A DNA stretch of 5,531 nucleotides from an uncultured Flavobacteriales bacterium (GTDB taxonomy: Bacteria; Bacteroidota; Bacteroidia; Flavobacteriales; Crocinitomicaceae), in the NCBI GenBank assembly GCA_946886545.1, contig CAMPIU010000221.1, forward strand, positions 1 through 5,531, written 5' to 3'. Of the stretch, positions 1 through 5,531 are shown in pieces. Every line of letters begins with the position of its first letter. Within the stretch, counting starts at the first letter, position 1. The notes under the pieces were generated by a model. It was not told the DNA's origin and searched no databases. It saw only the letters and a program-made list of their open reading frames with translations. Both the position numbers and the translations under genes were made by a program.

Positions 1-384
1 GTTTACAAGAATTCTGGATTCAGTGGCAGCATTCGGATTATACTCATTAAACCGGTCCCGAACTAAATACAGGAGTCATTTTTTTGGTTAAATTCAGTTA
101 AGATTGTTAAAAATAAAACTTTGTGAATAAAAAAAATGGGTTGATTTTGATACGTTCAGAAGCAATTTGGGCACAATATGTAAAAATGATGTATTAATTG
201 CTAATTCAATGGATTGCCTTTAAATTGCCGTATCAATTATTGATTCCAACTAAATTAGTTGAAACTAAAAACACTATTTTTTATTTACCGGAAGCAACAA
301 AAATAGCTGAACCATAGTCTATTAGAAAGAGTTTTATTTTTTAATATTATGCTCAAAATAATCTAAACAAAACAGACTATAATT
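1..384. other. AT-rich upstream region of the large secreted-protein gene
   Basis: No gene can be supported here. The first 91 bases keep one forward frame open from the window edge to a TAA at 89-91 (29 codons), which could be the tail of an upstream gene, but I do not recognise the peptide. A second frame stays open to a TAA at 64-66, so the call is undecided. From about 100 onward the DNA is strongly AT-rich. The best match to a Bacteroidota promoter (TTG, 17-23 nt, TAnnTTTG) is TTG at 121-123, an 18-nt gap, and TGatTTTG at 142-149 with one mismatch. A TTTG-type -7 element is absent between 170 and 384. If 142-149 is used, the 5' UTR would be over 220 nt long and would contain the palindromes at 232-261. 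The promoter assignment is weak. Confidence 0.5.
232..261. promoter_or_regulatory. Two adjacent perfect palindromes, possible operator or UTR structure
   Basis: Two odd-length perfect palindromes lie two bases apart. The first, 232-244, has arms ATCAAT and ATTGAT around a single T. The second, 247-261, has arms CAACTAA and TTAGTTG around a single A. Their centres (238 and 254) are 16 bp apart. They sit 124-153 bp upstream of the large secreted-protein start. This could be a binding site for a dimeric regulator. With a one-base centre the full arms could not all pair in RNA, which favours a DNA-level role. Short palindromes do arise by chance in DNA this AT-rich, so the functional reading is inference. 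Confidence 0.35.
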
Positions 385-3300
385 ATGAAGAAAATTTACG
401 TTTTGCTAGGTTGCATACTGCTATTTCAGCTGTCAAACAACCTATCAGCACAAGTCATCTTTAGTGAAGACTTCAGTTCCGCAACAGGGACAACTCCACC
501 CACAGGATGGATTAACAATGACATTCAGGGCGGGGGAGAAGTTTGGGCTTTTGATAACCCCGGAGGACAAACATTAAATGTTCCACTCTCTGATCCTACG
601 GCAATATTTGATAGTGATTTTAATGGATCCGGTTCCGGTCCGGAAGATGCTGCACTTGAATCGCCGGTTTTTGATGCCAGTGTTGTGACAGGTTATATTA
701 TGTTGTCTTTCGATCATACTTTCTTTGATGATAGCCAGTTTGGTGGGACTGGAGCGCAATATTTTGTGGAAGTTTGGAATGGGACAACATGGGTACAGGT
801 ACTAAGCGGTACAGATGACACACAAGATCCGGAACATGTTTCTCTAAATGTCACTGCGGCAGCTAATGGAGCTGCAACTGCTCAAGTTCGTTTCCGCTGG
901 ACGGGTGATTGGGGATATTGGTGGATGATAGATAATGTCGTTGTAGAAGAAATTAGCTGTGCACCAGTATTTGATTTATATGTAGAAGCTGCCACACCTA
1001 GTTCATTGGATATTACATGGACAGCCGGCGGAGCGGAAACGAATTGGAACATTGAATATGGTCCGACCGGATTTACTCCCGGATCAGGAACTCTAGGAAC
1101 TGCAACAGGAACACCCGGGTTTTCAGTTGGATCATTGACTGCAAATACAAGTTATGATTTCTATGTACAGGCTGATTGCGGTGCAGGTGATGAAAGTACC
1201 TGGTTAGGACCAATTACCGGATACACCGGTTTCTGTGATTTTGGAGGTATTGATTCGGATTACTTCATTGACAATTTTTCTACGACCGGAGGAAGTACCA
1301 ATATTTCTAATTTGGGTTCAGGTTTTGCAACAAATGGCTATGAAGATGCAACTGCAATGACGGTTTCTCAATTTGCAGGAGGTCCGAATATTGATTTCAC
1401 TGTTGAATTCGGGTTTTCTGATTATTTTGGATTTGGTATTTGGGTAGATTGGAATAATAACATGATTTTCGAAGCTAGCGAAAAGATGTTTACTTCTCCT
1501 TATACTGATCAGATTTTTACTGGTTCATTTGGTGTTCCTATGGGAACTCCGGTTGGAAATTACAGAATGCGTATTCTTGCGGATTATGATAATGGTTCTC
1601 CGGATAATCCGTGTTCAACAGATTATGGATACGGTGAGGTGGAAGATTACACTTTTGAAGTGACGCCGACACCTACGTGTTTGCCAATTGATAATTTAAG
1701 TTTTGAAGGTGCAACTGCTAATTCGATTGACATTTCCTGGACAGCCGGTGGATCGGAAACAGACTGGAACATTGAATATGGGCCAAGCGGATTTACTCCT
1801 GGATCAGGAACCTTGGGAACAGCAACAGGAACACCTTATTTCACAGCTCCTTCTCTAACGGCTAACACAGAATACGAATTTTATGTACAGGCTGATTGCG
1901 GAGGTGGTGACGAAAGTCCTTGGACAGGTCCGATTACAGGATATACTGGTTATTGTGATTTTGAAACATTCCAACCGGATTATTACATCAATAATTTCTC
2001 TACTACAGGTGGTGCAACTTCCAACATTTCTAATTTGAGTTCAGGTTTTTCTACAAATGGATATGAGGATGCTTCTGCAATGACGGTTTCTCAGTTTGAG
2101 GGTGGTCCGGATGTAAACTTTTCCGTAGACTTTGGTTTGCCTGGTTATACTTTTGGATTTGGTATTTGGGTAGATTGGAATGACAATATGGTTTTTGAGT
2201 CCAGCGAACAAATGTTCCAGTCTTTTAATTATGAAGATAATTTTTCAGGTTCTTTCGGAGTTCCTATAGGAACTGCTGTCGGATCTTATAGAATGCGTAT
2301 TCTGGCAGATTACTGGAATTTTTCTCCTACGGATGCATGTACTACTAACTCAGGAGAAGGGGAAGTTGAAGATTATACCTTTGTAGTAGTTCCGATCCCT
2401 TCTTGTTTACCTGTTACTGATCTTAATGTAGATAATGAAATGACCAACTCTATCGATATTTCCTGGACTCCGGGAGGTAGTGAAACTGCCTGGAATATTG
2501 AATGGGGAACTCCTGGCTTTGTTCCTGGAACAGGTGCAGGTTTGGATTCGGCTCAGCAAACTTCAACCGCATCATTTACTGTGAGCGGCTTAAATTCTTC
2601 AAGCAATTATGATATCTATGTACAGGCAAGTTGTAGTTCAACTGATTCATCTTATTGGACATTGGTTAGCGGAACAACACTTTGTGCACCAATTACAAGT
2701 TTGCCATGGACAGAGGATTTTGAGGCAATGACGGATTTTGATTATAGTTTATTTCCGCTTTGCTGGTTAAATGAAACTGGTGACTGGCTTTCTGATAATA
2801 GTAACAACACTCCCGGAGTTGCTAATTCCGGTTCAAATTTCGTTGGAATTTATAACGGCTCAAATGACCATTTGTGGACACCTGAATTCCAATTGATAGC
2901 AGGAAAAAATTACGAGTTCAGCTTCATGTGGACATCAGTAGATAACTTCACTGGTTGGGCTGGTTCTGTTGTTGTGAATAACACACAATCATCATCCGGT
3001 GCTACACCACTTGGTTCTCCTTTTATTGCACCGACTGACCAACCAAATGATGATTACGGAAGAGAATTTTTCTGCTTCACGCCAACAACATCAGGAGTCT
3101 ATACATTTGGAATTAAGGTAAGTGCTTCATTTAACCCTTACTTTTTAGCATTTGATGATTTTAGTTTAGTTGAGCGGGCAGCTACAGCCGGAACCGGTGG
3201 TACAATCGACGCTTGTCAAATTGAAGGTTTGGTTGATCTGAATGCTCTCGCTACTATAAATGATCCGATGGGGAGCTGGACATTTTCTCCAAACCCTACG

Positions 3301-3933
3301 ACAATTGTAAACGATTCGATGTTTAATCCGGAATTTGTACCGGCAGGAACTGTAAGTGTAGATTATGTCACTTATGGCTGTTTAGTTGATACTGCATCGG
3401 TATTGGTTACAATTTATCCTCCTTCCAGTGCCGGTATTGATGGTGCGATCGTAGCTTGTAAAAATGAACCGGTTGATCTTTTGTCAGGTTTAAACGGAAC
3501 AGTTAATATGGGGGGTGATTGGTATGATCCTAACAATAACCCGATGCCAAGCTCACAGGTAATAACAGGAACATTCCCAGGTCAGTACAATTACGATTAC
3601 ATTTCAGGAAATGGAGTATGTCCGGATGATACTGCCGGTGTGGTAGTCACAGTTACAAATTGTGACTGGTTGTCTGTTGATGAAAATGCATTTGAAACGG
3701 TAAATCTTTACCCGAATCCTTCAACAGGATTGGTTTACATAGAATCTTCGATGACTACAGCATCATTTAAGCTGGAAATTACAGATGTCAATGGTCGTAT
3801 AATTGAAACTGGAAGTAATTCAATTACGAATGGAGTTAATACAGTGAATTTGAATTCGGTTCAAAGAGGAACGTATTTCTTCAAACTTTCTAGCGAACAG
3901 GCTGAAAAGGTATATCGTGTAGTAATTCAGTAA
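385..3933 (+). CDS. Large T9SS-secreted multidomain surface protein (FN3/GEVED repeats, type A sorting domain)
   Basis: A 1182-residue secreted protein. Residues 1-23 form a signal peptide (MKK, a hydrophobic stretch, then a SAQ-type end). Residues ~25-190 and ~771-930 look like MAM/choice-of-anchor J jelly-roll domains, both ending in (I/F)DDF- or IDNV-like strands. Fibronectin type III units lie at ~192-281, ~432-521 and ~674-767. GEVED domains lie at ~330-427 and ~576-669; each has a DxNxNxxxE loop (D355-E363, D597-E605) resembling a calcium-binding site, and the GEVEDYTF motif (417-424, 659-666). Two Ig-like repeats follow at 935-1011 and 1016-1092. The C-terminus (~1105-1182) is a T9SS type A sorting domain with YPNPSTG (1109-1115), DVNGRII (1134-1140) and GTYFFKL (1162-1168). 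In the T9SS family such a domain is cleaved and the cargo is released or anchored at the outer membrane. No protease, glycosidase or other catalytic domain is seen, so adhesion or a structural role is inferred. ATG 385 is preceded by an in-frame TAA at 364-366; there is no Shine-Dalgarno, as is usual in this phylum. Confidence 0.93.
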   Translation: MKKIYVLLGCILLFQLSNNLSAQVIFSEDFSSATGTTPPTGWINNDIQGGGEVWAFDNPGGQTLNVPLSDPTAIFDSDFNGSGSGPEDAALESPVFDASVVTGYIMLSFDHTFFDDSQFGGTGAQYFVEVWNGTTWVQVLSGTDDTQDPEHVSLNVTAAANGAATAQVRFRWTGDWGYWWMIDNVVVEEISCAPVFDLYVEAATPSSLDITWTAGGAETNWNIEYGPTGFTPGSGTLGTATGTPGFSVGSLTANTSYDFYVQADCGAGDESTWLGPITGYTGFCDFGGIDSDYFIDNFSTTGGSTNISNLGSGFATNGYEDATAMTVSQFAGGPNIDFTVEFGFSDYFGFGIWVDWNNNMIFEASEKMFTSPYTDQIFTGSFGVPMGTPVGNYRMRILADYDNGSPDNPCSTDYGYGEVEDYTFEVTPTPTCLPIDNLSFEGATANSIDISWTAGGSETDWNIEYGPSGFTPGSGTLGTATGTPYFTAPSLTANTEYEFYVQADCGGGDESPWTGPITGYTGYCDFETFQPDYYINNFSTTGGATSNISNLSSGFSTNGYEDASAMTVSQFEGGPDVNFSVDFGLPGYTFGFGIWVDWNDNMVFESSEQMFQSFNYEDNFSGSFGVPIGTAVGSYRMRILADYWNFSPTDACTTNSGEGEVEDYTFVVVPIPSCLPVTDLNVDNEMTNSIDISWTPGGSETAWNIEWGTPGFVPGTGAGLDSAQQTSTASFTVSGLNSSSNYDIYVQASCSSTDSSYWTLVSGTTLCAPITSLPWTEDFEAMTDFDYSLFPLCWLNETGDWLSDNSNNTPGVANSGSNFVGIYNGSNDHLWTPEFQLIAGKNYEFSFMWTSVDNFTGWAGSVVVNNTQSSSGATPLGSPFIAPTDQPNDDYGREFFCFTPTTSGVYTFGIKVSASFNPYFLAFDDFSLVERAATAGTGGTIDACQIEGLVDLNALATINDPMGSWTFSPNPTTIVNDSMFNPEFVPAGTVSVDYVTYGCLVDTASVLVTIYPPSSAGIDGAIVACKNEPVDLLSGLNGTVNMGGDWYDPNNNPMPSSQVITGTFPGQYNYDYISGNGVCPDDTAGVVVTVTNCDWLSVDENAFETVNLYPNPSTGLVYIESSMTTASFKLEITDVNGRIIETGSNSITNGVNTVNLNSVQRGTYFFKLSSEQAEKVYRVVIQ
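958..2403 (+). repeat. In-frame tandem duplication of an FN3-GEVED module
   Basis: Two consecutive copies of about 240 codons, 958-1677 and 1678-2403, each start at a Cys codon and encode one FN3 domain, a linker with an NFSTTGG motif and one GEVED domain. By hand alignment 71 of 95 residues match over the FN3 part. In one 96-nt stretch (1021-1116 against 1741-1836), 82 bases match and most differences are at third codon positions, so this is not a very recent copy. A third, partial unit (2404 to about 2685) repeats only the FN3 part and is more diverged. The copies differ by two codons in length, so the reading frame is kept. Confidence 0.88.
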
Positions 3934-3935
3934 GA

Positions 3936-3976
3936 GAAAGCACTGCTTTCGATATGAAATATCAGCAGTGGCTGAT
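3936..3976 (+). other. Post-stop RNA hairpins with competing pairings
   Basis: Just after the stop codon of the large secreted-protein gene, three stems overlap. Stem A pairs GAAAGC (3936-3941) with GCTTTC (3945-3950). Stem C pairs ATCAGC (3961-3966) with GCTGAT (3971-3976). A longer stem B pairs CACTGCT (3941-3947) with AGCAGTG (3964-3970) and encloses a small hairpin, GATAT/ATATC (3951-3963, loop GAA). A and C can form together, and each excludes B. No T-run follows, so this is not itself a terminator. It may protect or process the 3' end of the mRNA; that function is inference. Confidence 0.5.
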
Positions 3977-3988
3977 TAGCTAAGTAAT

Positions 3989-4030
3989 AAAGCCCCGGGA
4001 AGATGGTAACATCAGCTTCGGGGCTTTTTT
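3989..4030 (+). terminator. Rho-independent terminator of the large secreted-protein gene
   Basis: AAAGCCCCG (3989-3997) pairs perfectly with CGGGGCTTT (4019-4027), and a run of six T follows the GC core (4025-4030). Within the 21-nt loop, GATG (4002-4005) can pair with CATC (4010-4013) around GTAA, a GNRA-type tetraloop, giving an elongated capped hairpin. It lies 55 nt after the stop codon and separates this gene from the PhnA-domain gene downstream. Confidence 0.9.
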
Positions 4031-4047
4031 ATGTTAAAAATTTAATT

Positions 4048-4080
4048 TTCAGAATTATGACTGGGCCGTTAGTAGTTTTG
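4048..4080 (+). promoter_or_regulatory. Candidate Bacteroidota sigma-A promoter for the PhnA-domain gene
   Basis: TAgtTTTG at 4073-4080 matches the Bacteroidota -7 consensus TAnnTTTG exactly. At the expected distance upstream lies TTC (4048-4050), one mismatch from the -33 TTG, with a 22-nt gap. It lies just beyond the terminator of the preceding gene and 59 nt before the ATG of the PhnA-domain gene, which fits an independent transcription unit. The -7 motif is good and the -33 motif is weak. Confidence 0.45.
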
Positions 4081-4139
4081 CTGATTTGCTAAATTGCTTC
4101 AGATCTCCTCGGTTTAATAGTTTCTGCTAACTTCGCAGC

Positions 4140-4706
4140 ATGAATTTCGAAAAACAATTGATTGCCCGTAGCGGCGAAGTATGTGAATTGAGTGGATCAA
4201 CAGATAATCTGCAGGTATATCAGGTGCAGCCATCGGAAGGTAATTCAGTTGACGATTTCATTTTGATTACTCAAAATCTGAAAGATCAGTTAGAAGGTAC
4301 AAAGGAAGTTGTTCCCAATGATTGGAGATGTTTGAATGACGCAATGTGGAGCGAAGTTTCTGCTGTGAAAGTCGTTTCTTACCGTATGCTGGATAGTTTG
4401 AAGCAAGAAGGGTGGCCTAATGATTTGCTTGAAATGATCTACCTGGATGATCAGGAACTTGCCTGGGCAAAATCGGGAATGGAGGACGAAGATGCTATCA
4501 AACACATTGATTCCAACGGAGCTGTTTTGAAAGCCGGAGATACGGTAGTTCTGATCAAAGAATTAGATGTGAAAGGTTCTACAATTACTGCAAAACGCGG
4601 AACAGCTGTAAGAAATATCCGTTTGGTTCAGGACGACCCGACATTGATCGAAGGAAAAATTGACGGACAATCGATCTATATCCTGACACAATTCGTTAAA
4701 AAATAA
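4140..4706 (+). CDS. PhnA domain-containing protein, with degenerate N-terminal zinc-binding region
   Basis: A 188-residue soluble protein with no signal peptide or membrane segment. Residues ~124-188 match the PhnA C-terminal domain (E. coli YjdM type): DSNG, GDTVVLIKEL, VKGS, KRGTAVRNIRLV, IEGKIDGQSIYILTQFVKK. The N-terminal half resembles the longer PhnA form (RSGEVCELSGSTDNLQVYQV, then DWRCLNDAMWSE and WPNDLLEMIYLDD). As I recall them, relatives carry a CxxC zinc knuckle at CELC and a second CxxC about 25 residues later. Here C15 remains but S18 replaces the second Cys, and the second pair reads ITQN (43-46), so zinc binding is probably lost. The family's biochemical role is unsettled; despite the name it is not phosphonoacetate hydrolase, and no other phosphonate gene is visible. 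The ATG is the first start after an in-frame TAA (4128-4130); there is no Shine-Dalgarno. It converges on the acetyltransferase gene with a 68-nt gap. Confidence 0.88.
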   Translation: MNFEKQLIARSGEVCELSGSTDNLQVYQVQPSEGNSVDDFILITQNLKDQLEGTKEVVPNDWRCLNDAMWSEVSAVKVVSYRMLDSLKQEGWPNDLLEMIYLDDQELAWAKSGMEDEDAIKHIDSNGAVLKAGDTVVLIKELDVKGSTITAKRGTAVRNIRLVQDDPTLIEGKIDGQSIYILTQFVKK

Positions 4707-4776
4707 TTGAAAGTTGACAATGTAAAATTGAAAAGGAAGGATGAATTAAAACCTTTTCAATTTTACATTGTCAATT
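4705..4776. repeat. 23-bp perfect inverted repeat between converging genes, possible bidirectional terminator
   Basis: The arms at 4714-4736 and 4752-4774 are perfect reverse complements over 23 bp, with a 15-nt loop. The element fills the spacer between the PhnA-domain stop (4704-4706) and the acetyltransferase stop (4775-4777). The word AATTGAAA occurs at 4705 and again at 4726, 21 nt apart. The stem is AT-rich and lacks an adjacent U-tract on the + strand. On the minus strand a T-run (complement of the A-run 4698-4703) follows about 10 nt after the stem, so termination is more plausible for the minus-strand genes. It may be a copy of a dispersed intergenic repeat. Confidence 0.8.
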
Positions 4777-5056
4777 ACAGAACGTCGTGATAATCCGGAG
4801 TTTTGTCAAACACACTTTTTGCAAATGGGCACAAAGGCACAATCTTAATATTGGCTTTTCGTGCGAATTCAACAGCTGCCTGAACCATTAAGTTTCCGAC
4901 ACTTCTGCCTCTGAATGCCGGATTGACCTCGGTGTGATCAATAATGATACGATCATCATTTACCCAGGCATAAGTCATTCTTCCTGCTTCCTGTTCATCT
5001 TCCGTTGCTTTGAAAAACCCTTTCGTTTCACGGTCAAATTGTTTTACTTCTATCAT
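4775..5056 (-). CDS. Small GNAT-like N-acetyltransferase (YjdJ type)
   Basis: A complete 93-residue protein of the minimal GNAT-like family (PF14542 type, including E. coli YjdJ and plant At1g77540), which runs to about 90-110 residues. Family landmarks are visible: HTEV (41-44), the acetyl-CoA pyrophosphate loop RGRSVG (49-54) followed by LMVQAAVEFAR (56-66), VPLCPF (73-78) and a closing TPDYHDVL (86-93). In the loop the first usual glycine is Ser52. The Cys in PLCPF (C76) is conserved in the family. It is expected to be cytosolic and to transfer acetyl from acetyl-CoA to an unknown substrate. The ATG is fixed by an in-frame stop four bases upstream (minus-strand TAA at 5060-5062). The pirin gene lies 67 nt upstream on the same strand and may be co-transcribed with it. 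Confidence 0.9.
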   Translation of the reverse strand: MIEVKQFDRETKGFFKATEDEQEAGRMTYAWVNDDRIIIDHTEVNPAFRGRSVGNLMVQAAVEFARKANIKIVPLCPFAKSVFDKTPDYHDVL

Positions 5057-5063
5057 AGTTTAT

Positions 5064-5109
5064 GAATTCAAAATGCGAAATTCAGAATTCAAAAGTTTTG
5101 AATTTTGCA
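5064..5109. repeat. AT-rich palindromic element in the pirin-acetyltransferase spacer
   Basis: GAATTCAAAA occurs at 5064-5073 and again at 5085-5094, 21 nt apart. A perfect 19-nt palindrome spans 5086-5104 (AATTCAAAA, G, TTTTGAATT). A longer near-perfect pairing is also possible between 5074-5084 and 5099-5109, with one G-U pair. It occupies most of the 67-nt gap between the pirin stop and the acetyltransferase start, so it will lie in the 5' UTR or between the two cistrons. No TAnnTTTG promoter stands out on the minus strand here; the best is AActTTTG (5090-5097) without a -33 partner. A 12-nt palindrome, TTTTAATTAAAA (5118-5129), also overlaps the pirin stop codon. Confidence 0.7.
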
Positions 5110-5123
5110 GTCATAATTTTTAA

Positions 5124-5531
5124 TTAAAATTTGGGCTCTGGCAAGGGAACAAATCCTGTTTCACCTTCAATTCTGGGAAAAGTCCGGTCTGCCCATGCCT
5201 TTTTTGCTTCCTCTATTCGCTCTTTCCTGGATGAAACAAAATTCCAAAAGATAAAACGCTCTTCCGGAAATGCTTCTCCACCGAAAATATAAACTGTAGT
5301 GTTTTCAGCCATTTCAAAAGTACAAAGTGAAGCATTCTTTGCAATTAAGATTTGCTTCGGACCGTATTCTTCTTCACCGTCTTTGATACTTCCTTCCAGG
5401 ATATACAAAGCGCTTTCACCAAACAACTGTTCTCCGATATTCAGTGTTGTAGCTTCTTTATTCCTGATTTCAATAAAATAGAGCGGACTATAAACCGGAA
5501 CAGGTGATTTCCTGCCAAAAGCTTCACCGGC
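5124..5531 (-). CDS. Pirin family protein, C-terminal part (5' end beyond window)
   Basis: 135 codons are open from the window edge to a TAA at 5124-5126; the start lies outside. The visible part is the pirin C-terminal cupin. It begins AGEAFGRKSPVPVYSPLY, the usual start of this domain, then has FGESALYILEGSI, the strand TTVYIFGGEAFPEERFIFWN and the terminal FVSSRKERIEEAKKAW...FPRIEGETGFVPLPEPKF, all typical of bacterial pirins. The N-terminal cupin, which carries the metal-binding His/Glu residues, is not in view, so quercetinase-like activity or a regulatory role cannot be judged. The TTG codon at 5424-5426 is internal and not a start, because family sequence continues upstream of it. It is followed on the same strand by the acetyltransferase gene. 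Confidence 0.9.
   Translation of the reverse strand, partial: AGEAFGRKSPVPVYSPLYFIEIRNKEATTLNIGEQLFGESALYILEGSIKDGEEEYGPKQILIAKNASLCTFEMAENTTVYIFGGEAFPEERFIFWNFVSSRKERIEEAKKAWADRTFPRIEGETGFVPLPEPKF

Noticed and set aside
3..47. Minus-strand 14-residue open frame starting with ATG
   Set aside because: Too short, with no context or similarity to support it.
2..91. Tail of an upstream gene in forward frame 2
   Set aside because: 29 open codons at a window edge are not enough evidence and a competing frame is also open to 66; kept only as a note in the leader entry.
116..123. AAacTTTG as a -7 promoter element
   Set aside because: One mismatch and no TTG at 17-23 nt upstream (the nearest, at 104-106, is only 9 nt away).
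574..759. Minus-strand open frame of 61 codons inside the large secreted-protein gene
   Set aside because: It lies wholly within a well-supported coding region (jelly-roll domain) and has no recognisable protein features.
4290..4505. Minus-strand open frame of 71 codons opposite the PhnA-domain gene
   Set aside because: It is antisense to a conserved gene and its translation matches no family I know.
4140..4706. Reading the PhnA-domain gene as part of a phosphonate degradation operon
   Set aside because: No phn transport, C-P lyase or hydrolase gene is present, and the PhnA name is historical; the gene appears to stand alone.
5424..5426. TTG as a start codon for the pirin-like frame
   Set aside because: The frame stays open to the window edge and the upstream residues (AGEAFGRKSPVPVYSP) are family sequence, so the codon is an internal leucine.
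5299..5481. Plus-strand open frame of 60 codons opposite the pirin gene
   Set aside because: The minus-strand frame clearly encodes the pirin C-terminal domain, so this is its shadow.

Overview
The window looks like a piece of a Bacteroidota chromosome, most likely from the order Flavobacteriales; a Fluviicola- or Crocinitomicaceae-like organism is my guess. The grounds are a large secreted protein ending in a type IX secretion system (T9SS) type A sorting domain, AT-rich spacers, start codons with no Shine-Dalgarno sequence, and a promoter-like TAnnTTTG motif.

Layout: positions 1-384 are mostly non-coding and AT-rich, with two adjacent perfect short palindromes. Positions 385-3933 encode a 1182-residue T9SS cargo protein. 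It has a signal peptide, a jelly-roll-like domain, two tandem FN3-GEVED units plus a third FN3, a second jelly-roll-like domain, two Cys-containing Ig-like repeats and the sorting domain. No catalytic domain is visible, so a surface or adhesive role is the simplest reading. Behind its stop codon lies a set of hairpins that can pair in competing ways, followed by a strong intrinsic terminator, so the gene is probably monocistronic at its 3' end.

Next comes a PhnA-domain gene (4140-4706, + strand) with its own candidate promoter. Its C-terminal PhnA domain is intact, but the N-terminal zinc-binding cysteines appear to be missing. It converges on two minus-strand genes. The nearer is a small YjdJ-type GNAT acetyltransferase (4775-5056). 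The other is the C-terminal 135 codons of a pirin-family protein (5124 to the window edge). These two lie in the order pirin then acetyltransferase and may be co-transcribed.

Both spacers around the acetyltransferase are filled by AT-rich inverted-repeat elements. One has a perfect 23-bp stem between the converging genes, the other a 19-nt palindrome upstream of the acetyltransferase. In each, a short word is repeated exactly 21 nt apart, which suggests a dispersed intergenic repeat type of this genome. I see no mobile element, CRISPR array, tRNA or rRNA, and no clear evidence of a new multi-gene system. The most unusual signals are the intergenic repeats, the 3'-UTR hairpins, the internal duplication in the large protein and the cysteine-poor PhnA homologue.
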